The notes: generated from the letters alone by a model not told the origin. DNA of 64,000 bases from Tetrapyrgos nigripes (GCA_013368315.1 JAACJM010000275.1:43060-107059), one strand, 5' to 3'. Positions 10,961 through 22,618 are shown, numbered from the stretch's first letter. Numbers and translations: made by a program.

Positions 10961-12563
10961 CTCACACTGCTTATGCTCTGCCTGAATTCTCTCCTCTTCA
11001 GACATCTGAGTTCTCATTTTAAAACCACCTTCAACATAACGAAATATTCCACCTGCGGTGTACTGAGTGAAGGAGCACCAAAATTCAGAAGTGGAGACAG
11101 AGGTGTTGGAATATGTGATAGAAGCTGAAGGAAGAAGAAATGTCCAACCCAGAGGAAATTCAAAAACCATTTTTAAATCCCACAAAATGATGACCTCCTT
11201 TGGTATAGTCAAAATGACCCAATGCAACTATAGCACACCAGCCAGCAACATAGTTCAAGTGATCTAGGTGCTTCTTGGTGAATGCTCTGGGACCCCAATT
11301 GTAGGTGCAACAGCTGAAGATGGAGTTGTGGTAATTGAACTGAAGGCGAGGGTTGTGGTTTCTCAGCTTGACCAAAATATCTTTATAATAGTTGTAGAGG
11401 TCTGGTGCAAAATGGGTGAAGACTGAAGAGGCATGGCCAGCCAAACGAGAGAAGGACTTCTCATGCCAGAGTCTATTGAGAGCAGCCTGGGTTTTCTGTG
11501 AATGATAGATCCTCTTCAGGCATGATATACCATCAGTCTTAGCTGGATAATCTCCCCTCCAGTGACACAGCTCCTTCTGCTTGAAGTGCAACCCTTTCTT
11601 TCCCTTCATCCTACTGCCCTTCCTTTGTTCACCAGGTCTATCAAGTTCATGGATCAAGACCTGAACAGCTGGGTCCAGAACCTCAGAGGACCATATCTTG
11701 GGATCTTCAGGAGGTGGGCTCATCACAGTGACAATGACTTCACAGTTATTGACCACTACTTTAGGCTGGCAACTTTTGCAAAACACATGGTTAGTTGAGA
11801 TTCACTTTTGATAAAGCAATGGGCACATACCTGCCACCTGCCATAATGTATTGAAAACCCATTCCACCTGGTCCACAAAGCTCTTCAACTGTCCATTTCT
11901 TTGCATCAATGTCTTGATTACTCTTGGGGCCCAAATAGCCAGAGGTATTGTCAGCAGCATTAAAAGTGAGGGCAGCATGGATGGTTTCAACAGCTTCCGG
12001 GTTGACCAGAGTTTGGCCAACAGATATCCGTGGGGCATATGACAGAGCACACTTCTGAGTCTTTGTCTCCTGCAACCAATGTTTGCCTGGGTAAGGTGAC
12101 TCCTATGGTTGGAAGCCTTCTGGGTATGGGTTGGATGGGGTTGCACTGTTTCAGGAGGTAGATCACTAGAAATTTTCGGTTTCCTTTTACTTCTCCTTGT
12201 CTTTCTCTTTTGTTTTTGAACTGCTTTTGATACTCCAGAGGATGTCAAAATGTTTGAGCCATCGGATAACTCAGAGAGGTCTGAGCCATCAAATGAGTCA
12301 TAAGTAGGTGTGGTAGACTGCTCAGGAGTCAGAATTGGAGTTACATCTACTGAGTTAAAAGCGGGGAGATCTTGCACTACATCAAGAGTGCCAGGATTCG
12401 GTTCTTGGAGTTCTTCAACAGCCCTCATAAGATTAAAAGACCCTATAGCAGTGATTAGATCACAGGTCCAGGCTGCAAAGATGTTCCCTGAACAAGTCTG
12501 CATAGTAGTCAGTATCAAATTTAGCAAAAGAGGTGGATAGGAGGTGGCATACCGTTTTTCCAT
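10892..12563 (-). pseudogene. TET/JBP-family dioxygenase, catalytic residues altered
   Basis: Remnant of a 2-oxoglutarate/Fe(II) dioxygenase of the TET/JBP family, which oxidises 5-methylcytosine; such genes are known companions of KDZ transposons in basidiomycetes. The N-terminal region has a DLSELSD stretch and a basic segment (KRKTRRSKRKPK). The core contains NYHNSIF, NWGPRAFTKKHLDHLNY with the first metal-binding HxD motif (HLD), GWCAIVALGHFDYTKGG, then, after an apparent 2-bp loss near 11190, LPSASITYSNT and SFTQYTAGGIFRYVEGGF. The second metal His, usual in the 'THSN' position, reads Tyr, and the Arg just before SFTQY, expected to bind 2-oxoglutarate, is replaced by Trp-Cys. Introns at 11771-11826 and 12509-12557 contain the palindrome or a variant. 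Another frame change lies near 12065. The N-terminus is uncertain. Confidence 0.75.
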
Positions 12564-12797
12564 CTGTTCACCTAGTGAGAAATAAAAGGAATATTAATGT
12601 CTCGAAAAAACTTGAGAGAAGTGATTGATGGAGGGAACAGACAGGAAAGAGGTGACGCTTGAGACCCACTTACAACCCATGCTCACAACAGAGTGCTCCA
12701 GGACTGCACACAGAGGGAGCTACAGGTCGTTTGCAGACTTGAGCAGTGGAAACAATGTTATAAGGGAAGTAAAGGGAGGAGCAGAAATTTCAGGTAA

Positions 12798-13076
12798 CAC
12801 TGGGTGCAAACACTTGTAATTCCTTGGATATACAGAGGAATTACACAAGACTTACACTGGTACACTCAATATGTAAGTCCACTTGACTTACTGAAGTATT
12901 ACCAAGGCCCACTGTGAGACTTCATGCCTTACAATGGTCATATATAATTGTTCTATTTTTCTTGGTCTCTGGTAATACTTCAGTAAGTGAAGTGGACTTA
13001 CATATTGAGTGTACCAGTGTAAGTCTTATGTAATTCCTCTGTATATCCAAGGAATTACAAGTGTTTGCACCCAGTG
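12798..13076. mobile_element. 279-bp palindromic MITE, copy 1
   Basis: A foldback element whose halves are inverted copies of each other for about 110 bp. It starts CACTGGGTGCAAACACTTG and ends CAAGTGTTTGCACCCAGTG. A 3-bp target duplication TAA (12795-12797 and 13077-13079) flanks it. It is the same length as, and nearly identical to, the copy at 62791-63069. Palindromic structure, small size, no coding capacity and 3-bp duplications suggest a non-autonomous PIF/Harbinger-like element. It lies between the divergent TET/JBP and plus-strand KDZ-associated genes. Confidence 0.9.
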
Positions 13077-13387
13077 TAATGAATTGGGCTTACCAGGTAT
13101 GTGCACACACAACAGGAACCTTGAAGTGAAAATGAAGAAACTTGAACGTGAGTTGAACATAGAATCACGTGACCATGCTGCTGCCAAACAACAACATGCA
13201 GTGCCTTGCACGCCACTCTTACTTTGCTCCTCGACTTTCTCAAAACACCATGGGCACAAGGGATACAAGAAGCAGAAAACAAACAAACTCAGAAAGACTC
13301 CCAGTAAACAAGGGAACAAAAGGATACTTTTTAGGCCCTCCCCTGGAGCTGCTTGAGTTGCATTTCCCCCAGTACTGAGACTCTTTT

Positions 13388-16300
13388 GGCAACTGTGGGG
13401 ACTTCTGGGCAGAATTTTGGGGAGAATACGAGAGCAACTACCCACATACGTTGATGAGCACAGAGTTAAGGGTCAGGCACAATATTGATGAAGCGGGGAA
13501 GAAGGCAATCAAGGCCCTAGAAGCTGATGAGGACGATGAAGACAATGAAGATGACGACAAAGACAAAGAAGACCCTTCAAGACCAGATGCCAGTGCCGCC
13601 AAGTCGTCTGCTGATGCGCCTGTCGTCACCAGCACACCCACAACCACGGCCAACGTGTCTATTGTGGCCAGCACGTCTGTCACACCCAACGCGTCTACAT
13701 CCACAGTGAACATGTTTCCAAACAAAAATGACGCGTTGATAACAGCCAAAGGACTTCCCTCCTCTGAGCCTGCAGTCACTCATGTTATCCCGTCTATTGA
13801 TGACTCACTCGTGTCTGGGCCAACTGCATCTGGTCCATCCATGTCTGATCTACCAGCGGCTATTCAACCTGAGACGCCCCTATCTGTCATTCCCAATGCC
13901 AATCCCAACACCAATCCCAACACCAATCCCAGCACCAATCCCAGCACCAATCCTGGAGCCTCTGATAGCTGCAGAGACACTAACTTCAATGCTTCCAAGA
14001 AGCCTCAGAAAGCCTCAAAGAAGAAGGAAGGGCAAAAGGAAAAGGAACCTGTGGTAGAGGAGAAAAAGAAGAGGCAGAAAGCTATACCCAGGACAGACGA
14101 AGAGAACATCTTGCTGGCTAGGGCAGCTTCTAACGAGGTAGGTTTATCTGGCACTTTTGCAAAGGTTGTTCTCACACTCTTCATAGAAAGTCAGCTGATG
14201 GTTCTCGACTCACCTTACCAAGGAGAACAGCATGCGGTCTAAAGACACAGACGTTCTATTGAGTGTCCTCAACGATGAAGCCATCGGTGGTCCCCCCAAG
14301 AAACCCATCGATTACAAATTCTATGAGTGACACAAGGATTACAAACCCAAGGTCAATGCAGCCTACAATGAACGTCTTGGTCAACCCGAAGATGGGGAAC
14401 ATGTCGCCATTGCAAAAGAGCTTTTCAAAAAGGAGGACCTGGACACCCAGAAGAAGATTTGTGATGAAATGGAACAGGAGCATGCAAAACTTGAAAAGGA
14501 GTACGAGAGATTGCAAGAAGTTCACAAGTACAATGTCTCCAACAATTCTGTGGTTGACAGGTGTGTATCCAGTGGTTTTGCTAAAGCCTAAACCTAATTA
14601 CTTCCCCTTCTGTAATTCAGGCACCGGAAAGTAATGTCTGCCTCCCTGAACTGGATCCTCCAAGACTTCTCCAAGGCGACAAAAACGAAAATCAGTTTGC
14701 TCACAATGGGAGAGGACTTGGAGGACAGCAACCAGGACAATATCTTCATGTGCAGGTGAGAAGTGATTTGTGTTCCATGACTTTTTCAATAATTCCAATA
14801 ATTCCTTCTTGACAGTGTTCAAGTAGGGGAAACACCTGGGCCAAATTCAATGGCTTTCCATGATTGGGACCCTGTTGGGTTCAAATACCTGCATGTAAAA
14901 CCATTTGCAGAATATGCAAGGTCATGTTTCAGGTTAGAGCAGGGTGAGTATCGTCACTTTTGCTAAAGTCCCTACTAATGTATCCTTCTGCATGGACAGG
15001 TTTGCCTGCAAGTCCCCCCGATCGTAAACAGGTGGAGAAAGCGGGGAATACCTCAGAGCCAACTCTCGACCTCGATGTGTTGTTCACTCATGAATCCCCT
15101 GCAAAGGCCGGACAGGCGACAGTGAAGGGAAAGGGAAAGTCAAAGGCCAAGGGAAAAGAGAAGGAGAAGAAGACAGAGACACAGTCATCAAAAGGAAAGG
15201 GGAAGAAGCCAGGGAAGAAGTTGTCAAAGGGAAAGGGGAAAGGGAAGAACAGTGAGGAAGAGGAAGCTGAAGACAGTGACAAGGAGGAGGAGGAAGAGGA
15301 AGAGGAGGAAGATTGGGAGGAACAGCCTACTGAGGATGAGGAGGATCAGCTGGCTGAGGACAAGGAGATAGAGCCCACTCCTCCTTCCACTCCTAAGATG
15401 AAGAGGAGTTGCAGGCAGAACTGGAGGATATGTCGACTAGGGACCACTGGCTCAGGCTTCAAGCTCTTCAGAAGCTCAACAAGCATAGGCTGATGATTGA
15501 GAACAACAAGGCCCGAATGTGGGCCATAGACAAGAAGATAGGCCTCACCGATGCAGTACAAAGTTTGAAGGACTCCATGCCTGGACCGTCCAAGAAGCAC
15601 AAGATGTCGAAGATGTCGAATGAGGCTGAGCTGAGAAGACCTACCTGCCAATCACAAAGGACGCTCACCGTTAAAGCGCAGGAGGCCAAGAAGGTTCTGA
15701 ATGTCCCCAAGGATGTCGAGATGGAGGATGTCAACAGTGATCCGCCTGCTGCTGACCCTGGTCCAGGTGCTCCTCCCACTCCTGCTGAAGACCCCAATGA
15801 CCTTCCCATACCAAAACAGGACACAAAGATGCTTAGCACTCTCAGGACTCTCATTCCCTTTTTGCCGGAGACACTCGAGGAGGGCAAACAGCAGGATTAT
15901 TTGGCAGTCTCATGTTATCAAGAGGGACCATGGCCCCAGTCTTTTAGCAATAAGGACTCTTGGGAGGAGCACTGGAACCCTGTCTTGGACACACTTTTTC
16001 AAAAGCAGGCATCGGAAAGTCAAGATGATTACAACGCCAAGCTGGTCAAAAAAGGCTGTACAAATGCCTAGTGCATGTTGCAGATAACGTTATGGAGTTG
16101 CCTGACATGCTGGATGGAAAAATTGAAAGGTTGATTACTGCAAACCTTTGCTTTTGCAAAAGCAGTATATTTATATTTTATTGTAGCTGTCCTGGTATTG
16201 AGGATGCTGCTGTCCCTGGTGCAACTGCAGTCTCTGTTCCTGCTGAAACCCCAGGTGAGGACACTAGCAGTAATTGCTGTCCTCATGATCTGGCTGCAGG

Positions 16301-18234
16301 TCTTCCTCCAAAACCTAAGTCAAGTGGTTGTCCTTGTCCTCAGGCTACTGTCACTGAGCCTGAGGCCAATAAAAGTGCAATCCCTCCTCCCGATAAACCA
16401 ACCTCGCTGCTGTTAATGACCACTGATTCTGTTTCTGGTGCAGCCTCCACTTCTGTTCCAATCAAAGCCTCTATTGCTCCAAATGAAATCCTATCTGTCC
16501 CTCCAATGTAAGTGATAGATCCACTACTTTTGCTAAAGAGCAATGTTCTAACCTTTCTCCAGTGAGACCATGGCTCAAATTTGGAGACTGATAGTGATGG
16601 AGGCATCAAGAGTAGTACAAGTGTTGGAAAAGTCCCGAAAGTCAATTCAGCATCTGACACTCAAAAGGACTCAGAGTAAGTGGAATTTATCCTTTGCATT
16701 TGAAAAAGTCTGACTGGTTCACCAACCTATAGACTCCCCGCTGTTCCTGCTGAGGAAAGCTCAGGAGCAGGTGAGCCAACAGCTGCTGATAATGGTGTGG
16801 GAAAGGAGCCAGTCATTCTTAACACTGCTTTGGGTGTGGGAGACGACACAGAGTGAGTGCATTGTCCTACATTTTTGCAAAAGTCTGACTGCCCCAACCT
16901 ATAGACTTGTGGCCTCTACCACCAAGGCTTCCACTGGTACCCCACCTGCAACCAACAAGGGACTACCAAGGAATCATATCCCTGGTGAGGGGTCAGGGCT
17001 TGATGTCCAGAATTCGTGAGTGATATCCGTTAACCTTTACTTTTGCAAAAGCTTGACCCTCCACCTTATAGCATTGAGACCCCTGCCACCAAGGTTTCCA
17101 CTAGTACCCCACCTAATATTGACGAGGACATGACAAAGAATGTTGATATTCTCAGTGTGGGGTCAGGGTCTGACTCCCAGAATCTGTGAGTACTCTCAGT
17201 CAACCCTCACTTTTGCAAAAGCTTGACCCCTCCACCTTATAGCATTGAGACCCCAGCCACCAAGACCTCTACTGGTACCCCACCTGCTGCCGACAAGGAT
17301 GTGACAATGAACATTGATATCCCTGGTGAGGGGTTAGGTTCGACTCTGAGAATCCCCTCACTTTTGCAAAAGATTGACCCCTCCACCTTATAGCATTGAG
17401 ACCCCTGCCACTGAGGCTTCCACTGCTACCAAATCTGCCTCTGACAGGAATATGGCAATGAATGTTGATGTCCCCAGTGAGGGGTCAGGGTCTGACTCCC
17501 AGAATCTGTGAGTGTTGTCAGTCAACCTTCGCTTTTGCAAAAGTCTGACTGATTTAACCTATAGAGCTGTTGCTTCTTCCAGCAAAAGAGCCTTTGATTC
17601 TCTTTCAACCCCTCATACACCTTGCTTCTCAATTGATGACCGTCATCCTCTTCCCTCATGGGCCTCCAAGATGTATGGCTACCTGCGAAACAATGTATCT
17701 GGAGAACTTTGGGCTGATGCCGTGGACTCCTTGATGGCCTTAGAGTCCTCCTACAAGTTCCAGAGCAACACAAAAACTCTCCCTACCACTCATCGACCTC
17801 CTCATATCCCCATTTGGGTCAAAAATGATGGGAAAGACCTGGTTCCTCTGGGTCTGGAACTTCCTGATTTCTGTCCCCTGTTCAAGAAATGGTGGAACTC
17901 TTTACAGCCTGAGTGGAGAAGATTGGATGAGAGTTGGGGAAGATATGCTCAGGCTGAGTGGAAAGATGAGTCCGAGTGGAGATTTCATGTGGGCAAAAGC
18001 TGGGGAACTCTAGTATGTCCAGGGAACAACAGGATGTACTCCGTTCTCATGTTCCTTTTGTGGTGGCTCTGTAAACACCCTGGCTTTGAAGAGAACCCAG
18101 ACAGCTCAATTGGGAGCAAAGATTGGGTCATTATGGTGAGAGATGTTATTAGGGTGATGGATTCCATCTGGGAGAGCTGGGGAGACCAGGCAGCAGTGCC
18201 GCCCCCTTCCAAGAGAGCCCATAGGTCTACTTGA
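13388..18234 (+). pseudogene. KDZ-associated large protein with C-terminal WW..LQPEWR domain
   Basis: A long multi-exon gene. The first recognisable exon (GDFWAEFWGEYESNY, then RVRHNIDEAGKKAIKAL) is followed by an acidic stretch, a Ser/Thr-rich stretch with NPNTNPNTNPSTNPSTNP repeats and a Lys-rich stretch. After an intron (14138-14222) comes a coiled-coil-like segment, then WILQDFSKATKTKISLLTMG, a Lys/Glu-rich region (15100-15400), a helical block (HWLRLQALQKLNKHRLMIE), tandem repeated exons (16720-17564) and a C-terminal exon with FKKWWNSLQPEWRRLDE and LMFLLWWLC, ending at 18234. This domain recurs in agaricomycete unknowns encoded near KDZ transposases; its function is not known. A TGA at 14328-14330 replaces a likely Trp codon and a 1-bp slip near 15400 changes frame, so the gene is probably dead. 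The N-terminus is not resolved. Confidence 0.6.
16720..17564 (+). repeat. Five tandem exon-intron units in the KDZ-associated gene
   Basis: Five units of about 150-175 bp, each a short Thr/Pro/Ala-rich exon followed by an intron with CTTTTGCAAAAG and a branch-site-like CTGAC or TTGAC directly after it, ending TATAG. Acceptors fall near 16733, 16909, 17071, 17242 and 17393, with the last before 17565. Units 2-5 share ACCCC(A/T)GCCAC, GGTACCCCACCTG and GGGGTCAGGG. Unit 4 lacks about 20 bp that hold the GTGAGT donor in its neighbours, so that intron should be retained or mis-spliced. Confidence 0.8.
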
Positions 18235-18618
18235 TCCTCTTGCTATGTTGTTCCTCTCCCCTTTCTTGCTTTTCCTCATCTTTGTGTCTTGTCTTGCTTG
18301 CCGTGCCTGTCTTGCTGTCATTGTCGCTATGAACTGCTGTGGACTATTGTATCATGTTGGACTTTTGCAAAACCTGTGTATTTTATACTGTATATAGCTC
18401 TTATCAATAACTTTTGCAAGTGCAGTATATTTGTACTGCCAGTCTTCCAAAAGAAGCGAAAATAAAAATCTGTCTAAGCAAAGCTAAGTGAAGTAATGCT
18501 GACCATTGGCAGCCTTGCTTAGGGTCACCCACCAGCCAAAAACCCTGCCCCGGGCTGCTTAAAGGCCCTTCACTGGTTGACCACAGCTTTTGCAAAGCAT
18601 GTTCAGGGAAAATTTCCA
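18235..18618. other. Intergenic, with palindrome variants
   Basis: Between two convergent genes. It holds CTTTTGCAAAAC near 18363, CTTTTGCAAGTG near 18412 and CTTTTGCAAAGC near 18588, and a pair of short inverted GCAGTATAT/GTACTGCC segments. No gene is seen. Confidence 0.4.
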
Positions 18619-19598
18619 TTACTTTTGGAAAAGATTTACAGCATCAGCTGTGGATATAGCACTGAAAGCAGTGTTCAAACCGGGCACAGACATAACATCA
18701 GACAATTGCAACTCCCTGATACAAGACAAGTCAAATATGTCATTGTGTGCCCCCGAGAACCAAAACTGCCAGTTGAAGAACAAACAGGTCAACTGGCCCA
18801 AGTGAAGGGATGCAATCTGGAGTTTATGGGATACAGATAGCTTGCGCAAGAGGTCTATGGAAAACGGGTCACCTGTCTTGATGTCAGATGTGAAGGTAAT
18901 GTTGTCGAAGAGAAGGTGTGTGGGCTTTCCAGTAGATTGGACAACCAATTGCTCAATGAGCATAATGAACGGAGATGGGTGGTAGAAGGTTTGGTTCGAG
19001 ATGCTGAAATTGATGATGTTGGGGTTGGCAGCAAGGGCATCTCTGAAGTGCTCAACTTGGCTGTCATCAGCACAAATTGAGAGCAGAGGAAAATTGGTTA
19101 AGGATAGCGATTGCAGATTCCCTATTTCCATTCCCAGATTAAACAGCTTGGGCCAGCTCATAACGACATCAGGCACACAGGAGCCATCAAAGGAAAAACG
19201 TTTGAGGTGTATGTTCATTCCAAACCATTCGAAAGTGTCCTCCATGCAACTCTCAAATGCCTACCACTTCTTCTGGTATCCATGACCCCTGGAGCACTGG
19301 TTGCAATCCACACAGTGAACTCCTTGTTAACTGCCAGCTGGGAGAACAAATGGAAGTGGGAGCAAGGGTACCATTGTTTGGCTACAAGGGCACAAGCCTT
19401 CAAATTAGGAGCATGTTGGAAATCACTGGAAAGAAGAGCAACAGTGTCGATTATTCTTTCAAGGACTTCCTGTGAAAGGTCCTTGAATGTGGTATGAGGA
19501 ATAGAGGCTTTGCCAGACATAGTATTGGATGTGGCAGCATTAAGTGTGAGTGGAGGGACTGATAAACAGTGGTCAATGCTGGGCTCGACAACAGACAT
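18619..19598 (-). pseudogene. F-box-like / LRR protein, frameshifted
   Basis: The N-terminal part reads LSQEVLERIIDTVALL, then NLKACALVAKQWYPCSHFHLF, the classic pattern of fungal F-box-like domains (L..E....I.D....LK.C.LV...W...S..HLF). Such proteins recruit targets to SCF ubiquitin ligases; the leucine-rich C-terminal part (LGMEIGNLQSLSLTNFPLL, then LRKLSVSHKLQIASLHL) fits the substrate-binding half. The two parts are in different frames, with the change near 19230, so the copy seems broken. The start may be Met at 19596-19598 or 19518-19520. Palindrome variants occur near 18622 and its 3' flank, linking it to the KDZ element. F-box expansions are typical of agaricomycetes, so it could be a captured host gene. 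Confidence 0.6.
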
Positions 19599-19606
19599 GA
19601 GGATAA

Positions 19607-19690
19607 GTAGAGAGAGTCGTTGATGTAGGCAGTGGATGTAATTGCAAGAGAGTTGTTGATGTAGGCAGTGGGTATAATTGCTAAAAGTCA
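19607..19690. repeat. Short tandem duplication (about 36 bp)
   Basis: GTTGATGTAGGCAGTG followed by G(G/A)T(G/A)TAATTGC occurs twice in tandem, directly upstream of the F-box-like pseudogene. Confidence 0.6.
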
Positions 19691-20048
19691 TAAGGAAGAC
19701 CTCTGCCAGCCTTGGGTATTAAGAGTACACATGTGTGATAGAATCTGAGAAGCAAGTATTGATGGTACTAAAGAAGAGGTAAACAAGTGTACAAGAAGAT
19801 CCAGAGAAGGCAGTTACAAGATCCAAAGAAGGCAGGATCAAGGGCGTTAAAGAGACTCCAATCCCACATAAGGCCATCAGTTTGCCATGGAAGGAAGAAA
19901 TTGTAAGGATGTCTCAATTTGCCATTTTTCACAAATTGGGCACAGACAACTGGTCAACATGAAGTCAGAAAAATTTATTTCCTTGCAACTAGACACGAAA
20001 CCACTATATGACAACTATATCAAACTACAAACATGAATGGAAGGTATA
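19691..20048. other. Intergenic, nothing recognised
   Basis: No coding frame, repeat or RNA signal could be supported here apart from a short AGATCCA(G/A)AGAAGGCAG duplication near 19800. Confidence 0.4.
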
Positions 20049-22510
20049 CTACTTGGTAGACTTGGTAGTTTTCTTCAGAGTGAACATATCAATCTTTTTC
20101 TGAAACGCCTCAATCTCTTCATCTTTCTTACCCTTAGCTAATACAATAACCCAGAGAATATTAAAACCAGTAGACTTGAAACCAGTGGACTGTACAAGGT
20201 TGGGCCAATGAACCAGATGGGTACTGACCAGAACAACAGAGTTTTTCTCAGGCTGCCTCCCATAAAGTGGGAGAGAGTGAGCTCACAGTCTTTTCCAGTC
20301 TGCAGGAGTCCCCTTTAAATCACCTCTCCCAGCCCTACCATCATATATAGGAACTAGAAAAGAGTAAGCAGTGAGCAATCAGCACTGCAGCAACTGTAAA
20401 TGACGAGAGACTGACTGATGTCAGATGGCCTAAGTTGAGCATTATAGACAAAAGGGCGAATGGGCTCCAACTTGATGGAGACTGTTTGCGATTTTTTTGA
20501 AGTGGATGTATATTCTTCTGCAAATAATGGAGACAGTACAGGGTTGGAAGCACCTGGAGACATGACATCTGGAAAGAATGTGAGTCCATTGTTTAGTACA
20601 ATGAAAATACTGAAAATGCTCACCTTCACCATTCAGAGTTTTAGACTTGATTCAGAACTGCATGTTCCTTATAGGGTCGAGTAATCCATGATAAGTAGGT
20701 TTCTTGATCAGCGTGCCAATAGACGACTGCAAGAACAGAGAAAGCGACAATATTTTGGTGTATTCTTGGATGCCAGTACTCTGGTTGTCATAGTGAGGGG
20801 CAAGCTTGTCCAGCTCACACAAATCGACATGACCGATAATGGTGAAAACAGGAGGAGGTAATCCAGATACTGAGGGTACAGTCAGCTTAGCCTCACGTAC
20901 ATTGGCGTCAGCTCTGTGGGTAATGTAGCCTGGTTTGATTTGGAATACGACTGGAAAGCCAGACTAGAATACAAGAGGCTAAAACAAAATGATAGTCAGC
21001 ATGTTGGGAAGAAGACGACACTATAAAGACACATACTCTTGAGTACCCTTACTATACATGGGAGGTATTCTGGAGAAGTCGGTAGGCTTAGGGATGAAAG
21101 TCGACAAGTCGACCTGTTTACCAGGGTAAGGCAACATTTTGCCTAGCTGGAGCGTACTGTACAATGAAGGTTCAGGTATGGAAATCTCATGAAATTAAGT
21201 AAACTCACTTCTTGCTCCAGCTATACACATCATAAAGCCTAACAAAGGGCACCAACTCCTGTCTTTCAAATACAGGTTTCAATGATTCGTAGTCAAGTAA
21301 GCTGGAGGAAACCAGTTAGTCAAGAAAACAAAAACAAAAATAACAAAAACATAGAAAAGGTATAGGATATCCAAACAAAAGTAACGTACTCAGCATTACT
21401 GGGACTGTCAACATTGCTAACAGCGTCTTCCCCTTCCGAGGCAGTACCGACTCCTGTAGCCAAGCCTTTCCCAAGCTCATCCTCAGAAGAAGCAGAGTTA
21501 GCAACACCAGAAACCACAAGGTCCTCATTGTCTGAAACTGTGGTAGCTTCAGCAGACACCATGTCAGTGTCCAAGGACTTTATAGTGGGTGAAGGAAGCA
21601 GAGAAGGGTGGAGACAGGATGATGAGGACCTGCACAGCATGTAAGAAAAGGTAGTAGCAAAAATAAAACAAAAAACAAACCCACCCAACAGTAGCCACGT
21701 TCCAACTGTGACAGGAAGAAGAAGAACGAGGGGATACAGCATCCCTAATCTGAACAGTGCATGTAAGTACCTAGTAAGAACATAATTAATGAACAGGACT
21801 ACTCACTTTGTTGGTGTTACCATCAACCTTATCGACTCCTTTACCCTTTCCATCAACCTCCTTGGCACCCTCCCCTTTGGAGACACCACCTGCACGACTG
21901 ATCGTGCTTGCCTTTGCCTTCTTGGTCTTACTAAGCACTTCCTTGGTTACTTGGGAGATGTCAGGAAAGTCTTCATCAGATTTGGTGCAAAGGCTAAAAA
22001 ATACGCAGGTAAGATCACAAATAAGAAAACTTAACAACAATTACTCACTCCAAGACATCAGCAGTGTCAGTGACCTTGGCACCAGCCAAATCCACCTTCA
22101 TAGCACAGGTGATAAGTCTTTTCACACCTTTGGATTTGGAAACGCTGCTTGTATCAGGCATGGCTGACTCAGAACTGGTAGGCTTGACCTGAACAGCCTT
22201 TGGCTTAGGGACAGGATGCAGACAAACAGACTAAACAGTCTGATAATTATCGAGCGTGGGGGAGGCAAGTTTCTTGATACTGGATGATGAGGCCCCAGTT
22301 TGTGATGTCGACTTAGAAGGAGACTTGGTGTTGGAAGGAACAACTTTGGCAGACATTGACTTGGAAGGAGACTTGGTGTTGGAAGGAGCAATGACTTTGG
22401 TGGACGTTGCAGCCTTGCTAAATATGGTATCACTAAAACTTGAACCTTAGTATATAGACAAAGAGCACAAGTATTAAAAAAACTAACTTGGCCAGGGGTT
22501 TGACACCCTC
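20049..22510 (-). CDS. Unknown multi-exon protein, Ser/Thr/Lys-rich N-terminus
   Basis: Reads as at least seven exons separated by 50-80-bp introns. Early exons carry SSDEEGVKPLAK (about 22495), a Ser/Lys/Pro-rich tandem (SNTKSPSKS occurs twice, 22400-22310), SKSKGVKRLITCAMKVDLAG (about 22140), then VTKEVLSKTKKAKAST and DELGKGLATGVGTASEGED. Later exons are more globular: YESLKPVFERQELVPFVRLY, KQVDLSTFIPKPTDFSRIPP, PPPVFTIIGHVDLCELDKL. The final exon, STHLVHWPNLVQSTGFKSTG to KKTTKSTK, ends at 20049. A possible in-frame TAG near 22230 may be intronic. I do not recognise the family. It follows the right inverted repeat arm and points inward like the transposase. Its introns lack the CTTTTGCAAAAG palindrome, setting it apart from the genes at 2.7-18.6 kb. 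Confidence 0.45.
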
Positions 22511-22618
22511 TTCATCAGAGCTATGACACAAATGAATGAGGTGTTCAAGACCAAGTAAAATGAGGAAGAGAAGTGGGTGAGTAGAGTGAAGTACAAGTGA
22601 AATGGGTAAGTATATAAC

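Larger units (their letters stand above)
2676..18639. repeat. Dispersed palindrome CTTTTGCAAAAG, mostly intronic
   Basis: Exact or near-exact copies of this 12-bp perfect palindrome recur across the KDZ element. Exact examples: 2676-2687, 7042-7053, 8578-8589, 16151-16162, 17040-17051, 17210-17221, 17361-17372, 17532-17543. Variants such as CTTTTGCTAAAG (14957, 16527), CTTTTGCAAAGG (14154) and CTTTTTCAAAAG/CTTTTGAAAAAG (5870-5930, 6100, 8610, 15990) are common. Most lie between a splice donor and acceptor in the KDZ, TET/JBP or plus-strand gene. By eye I found no exact copy elsewhere in the window. Confidence 0.8.

Noticed and set aside
15088..15282. Minus-strand Ser/Phe/Pro-rich frame
   Set aside because: Mirror of the Lys/Glu-rich region of the plus-strand gene.
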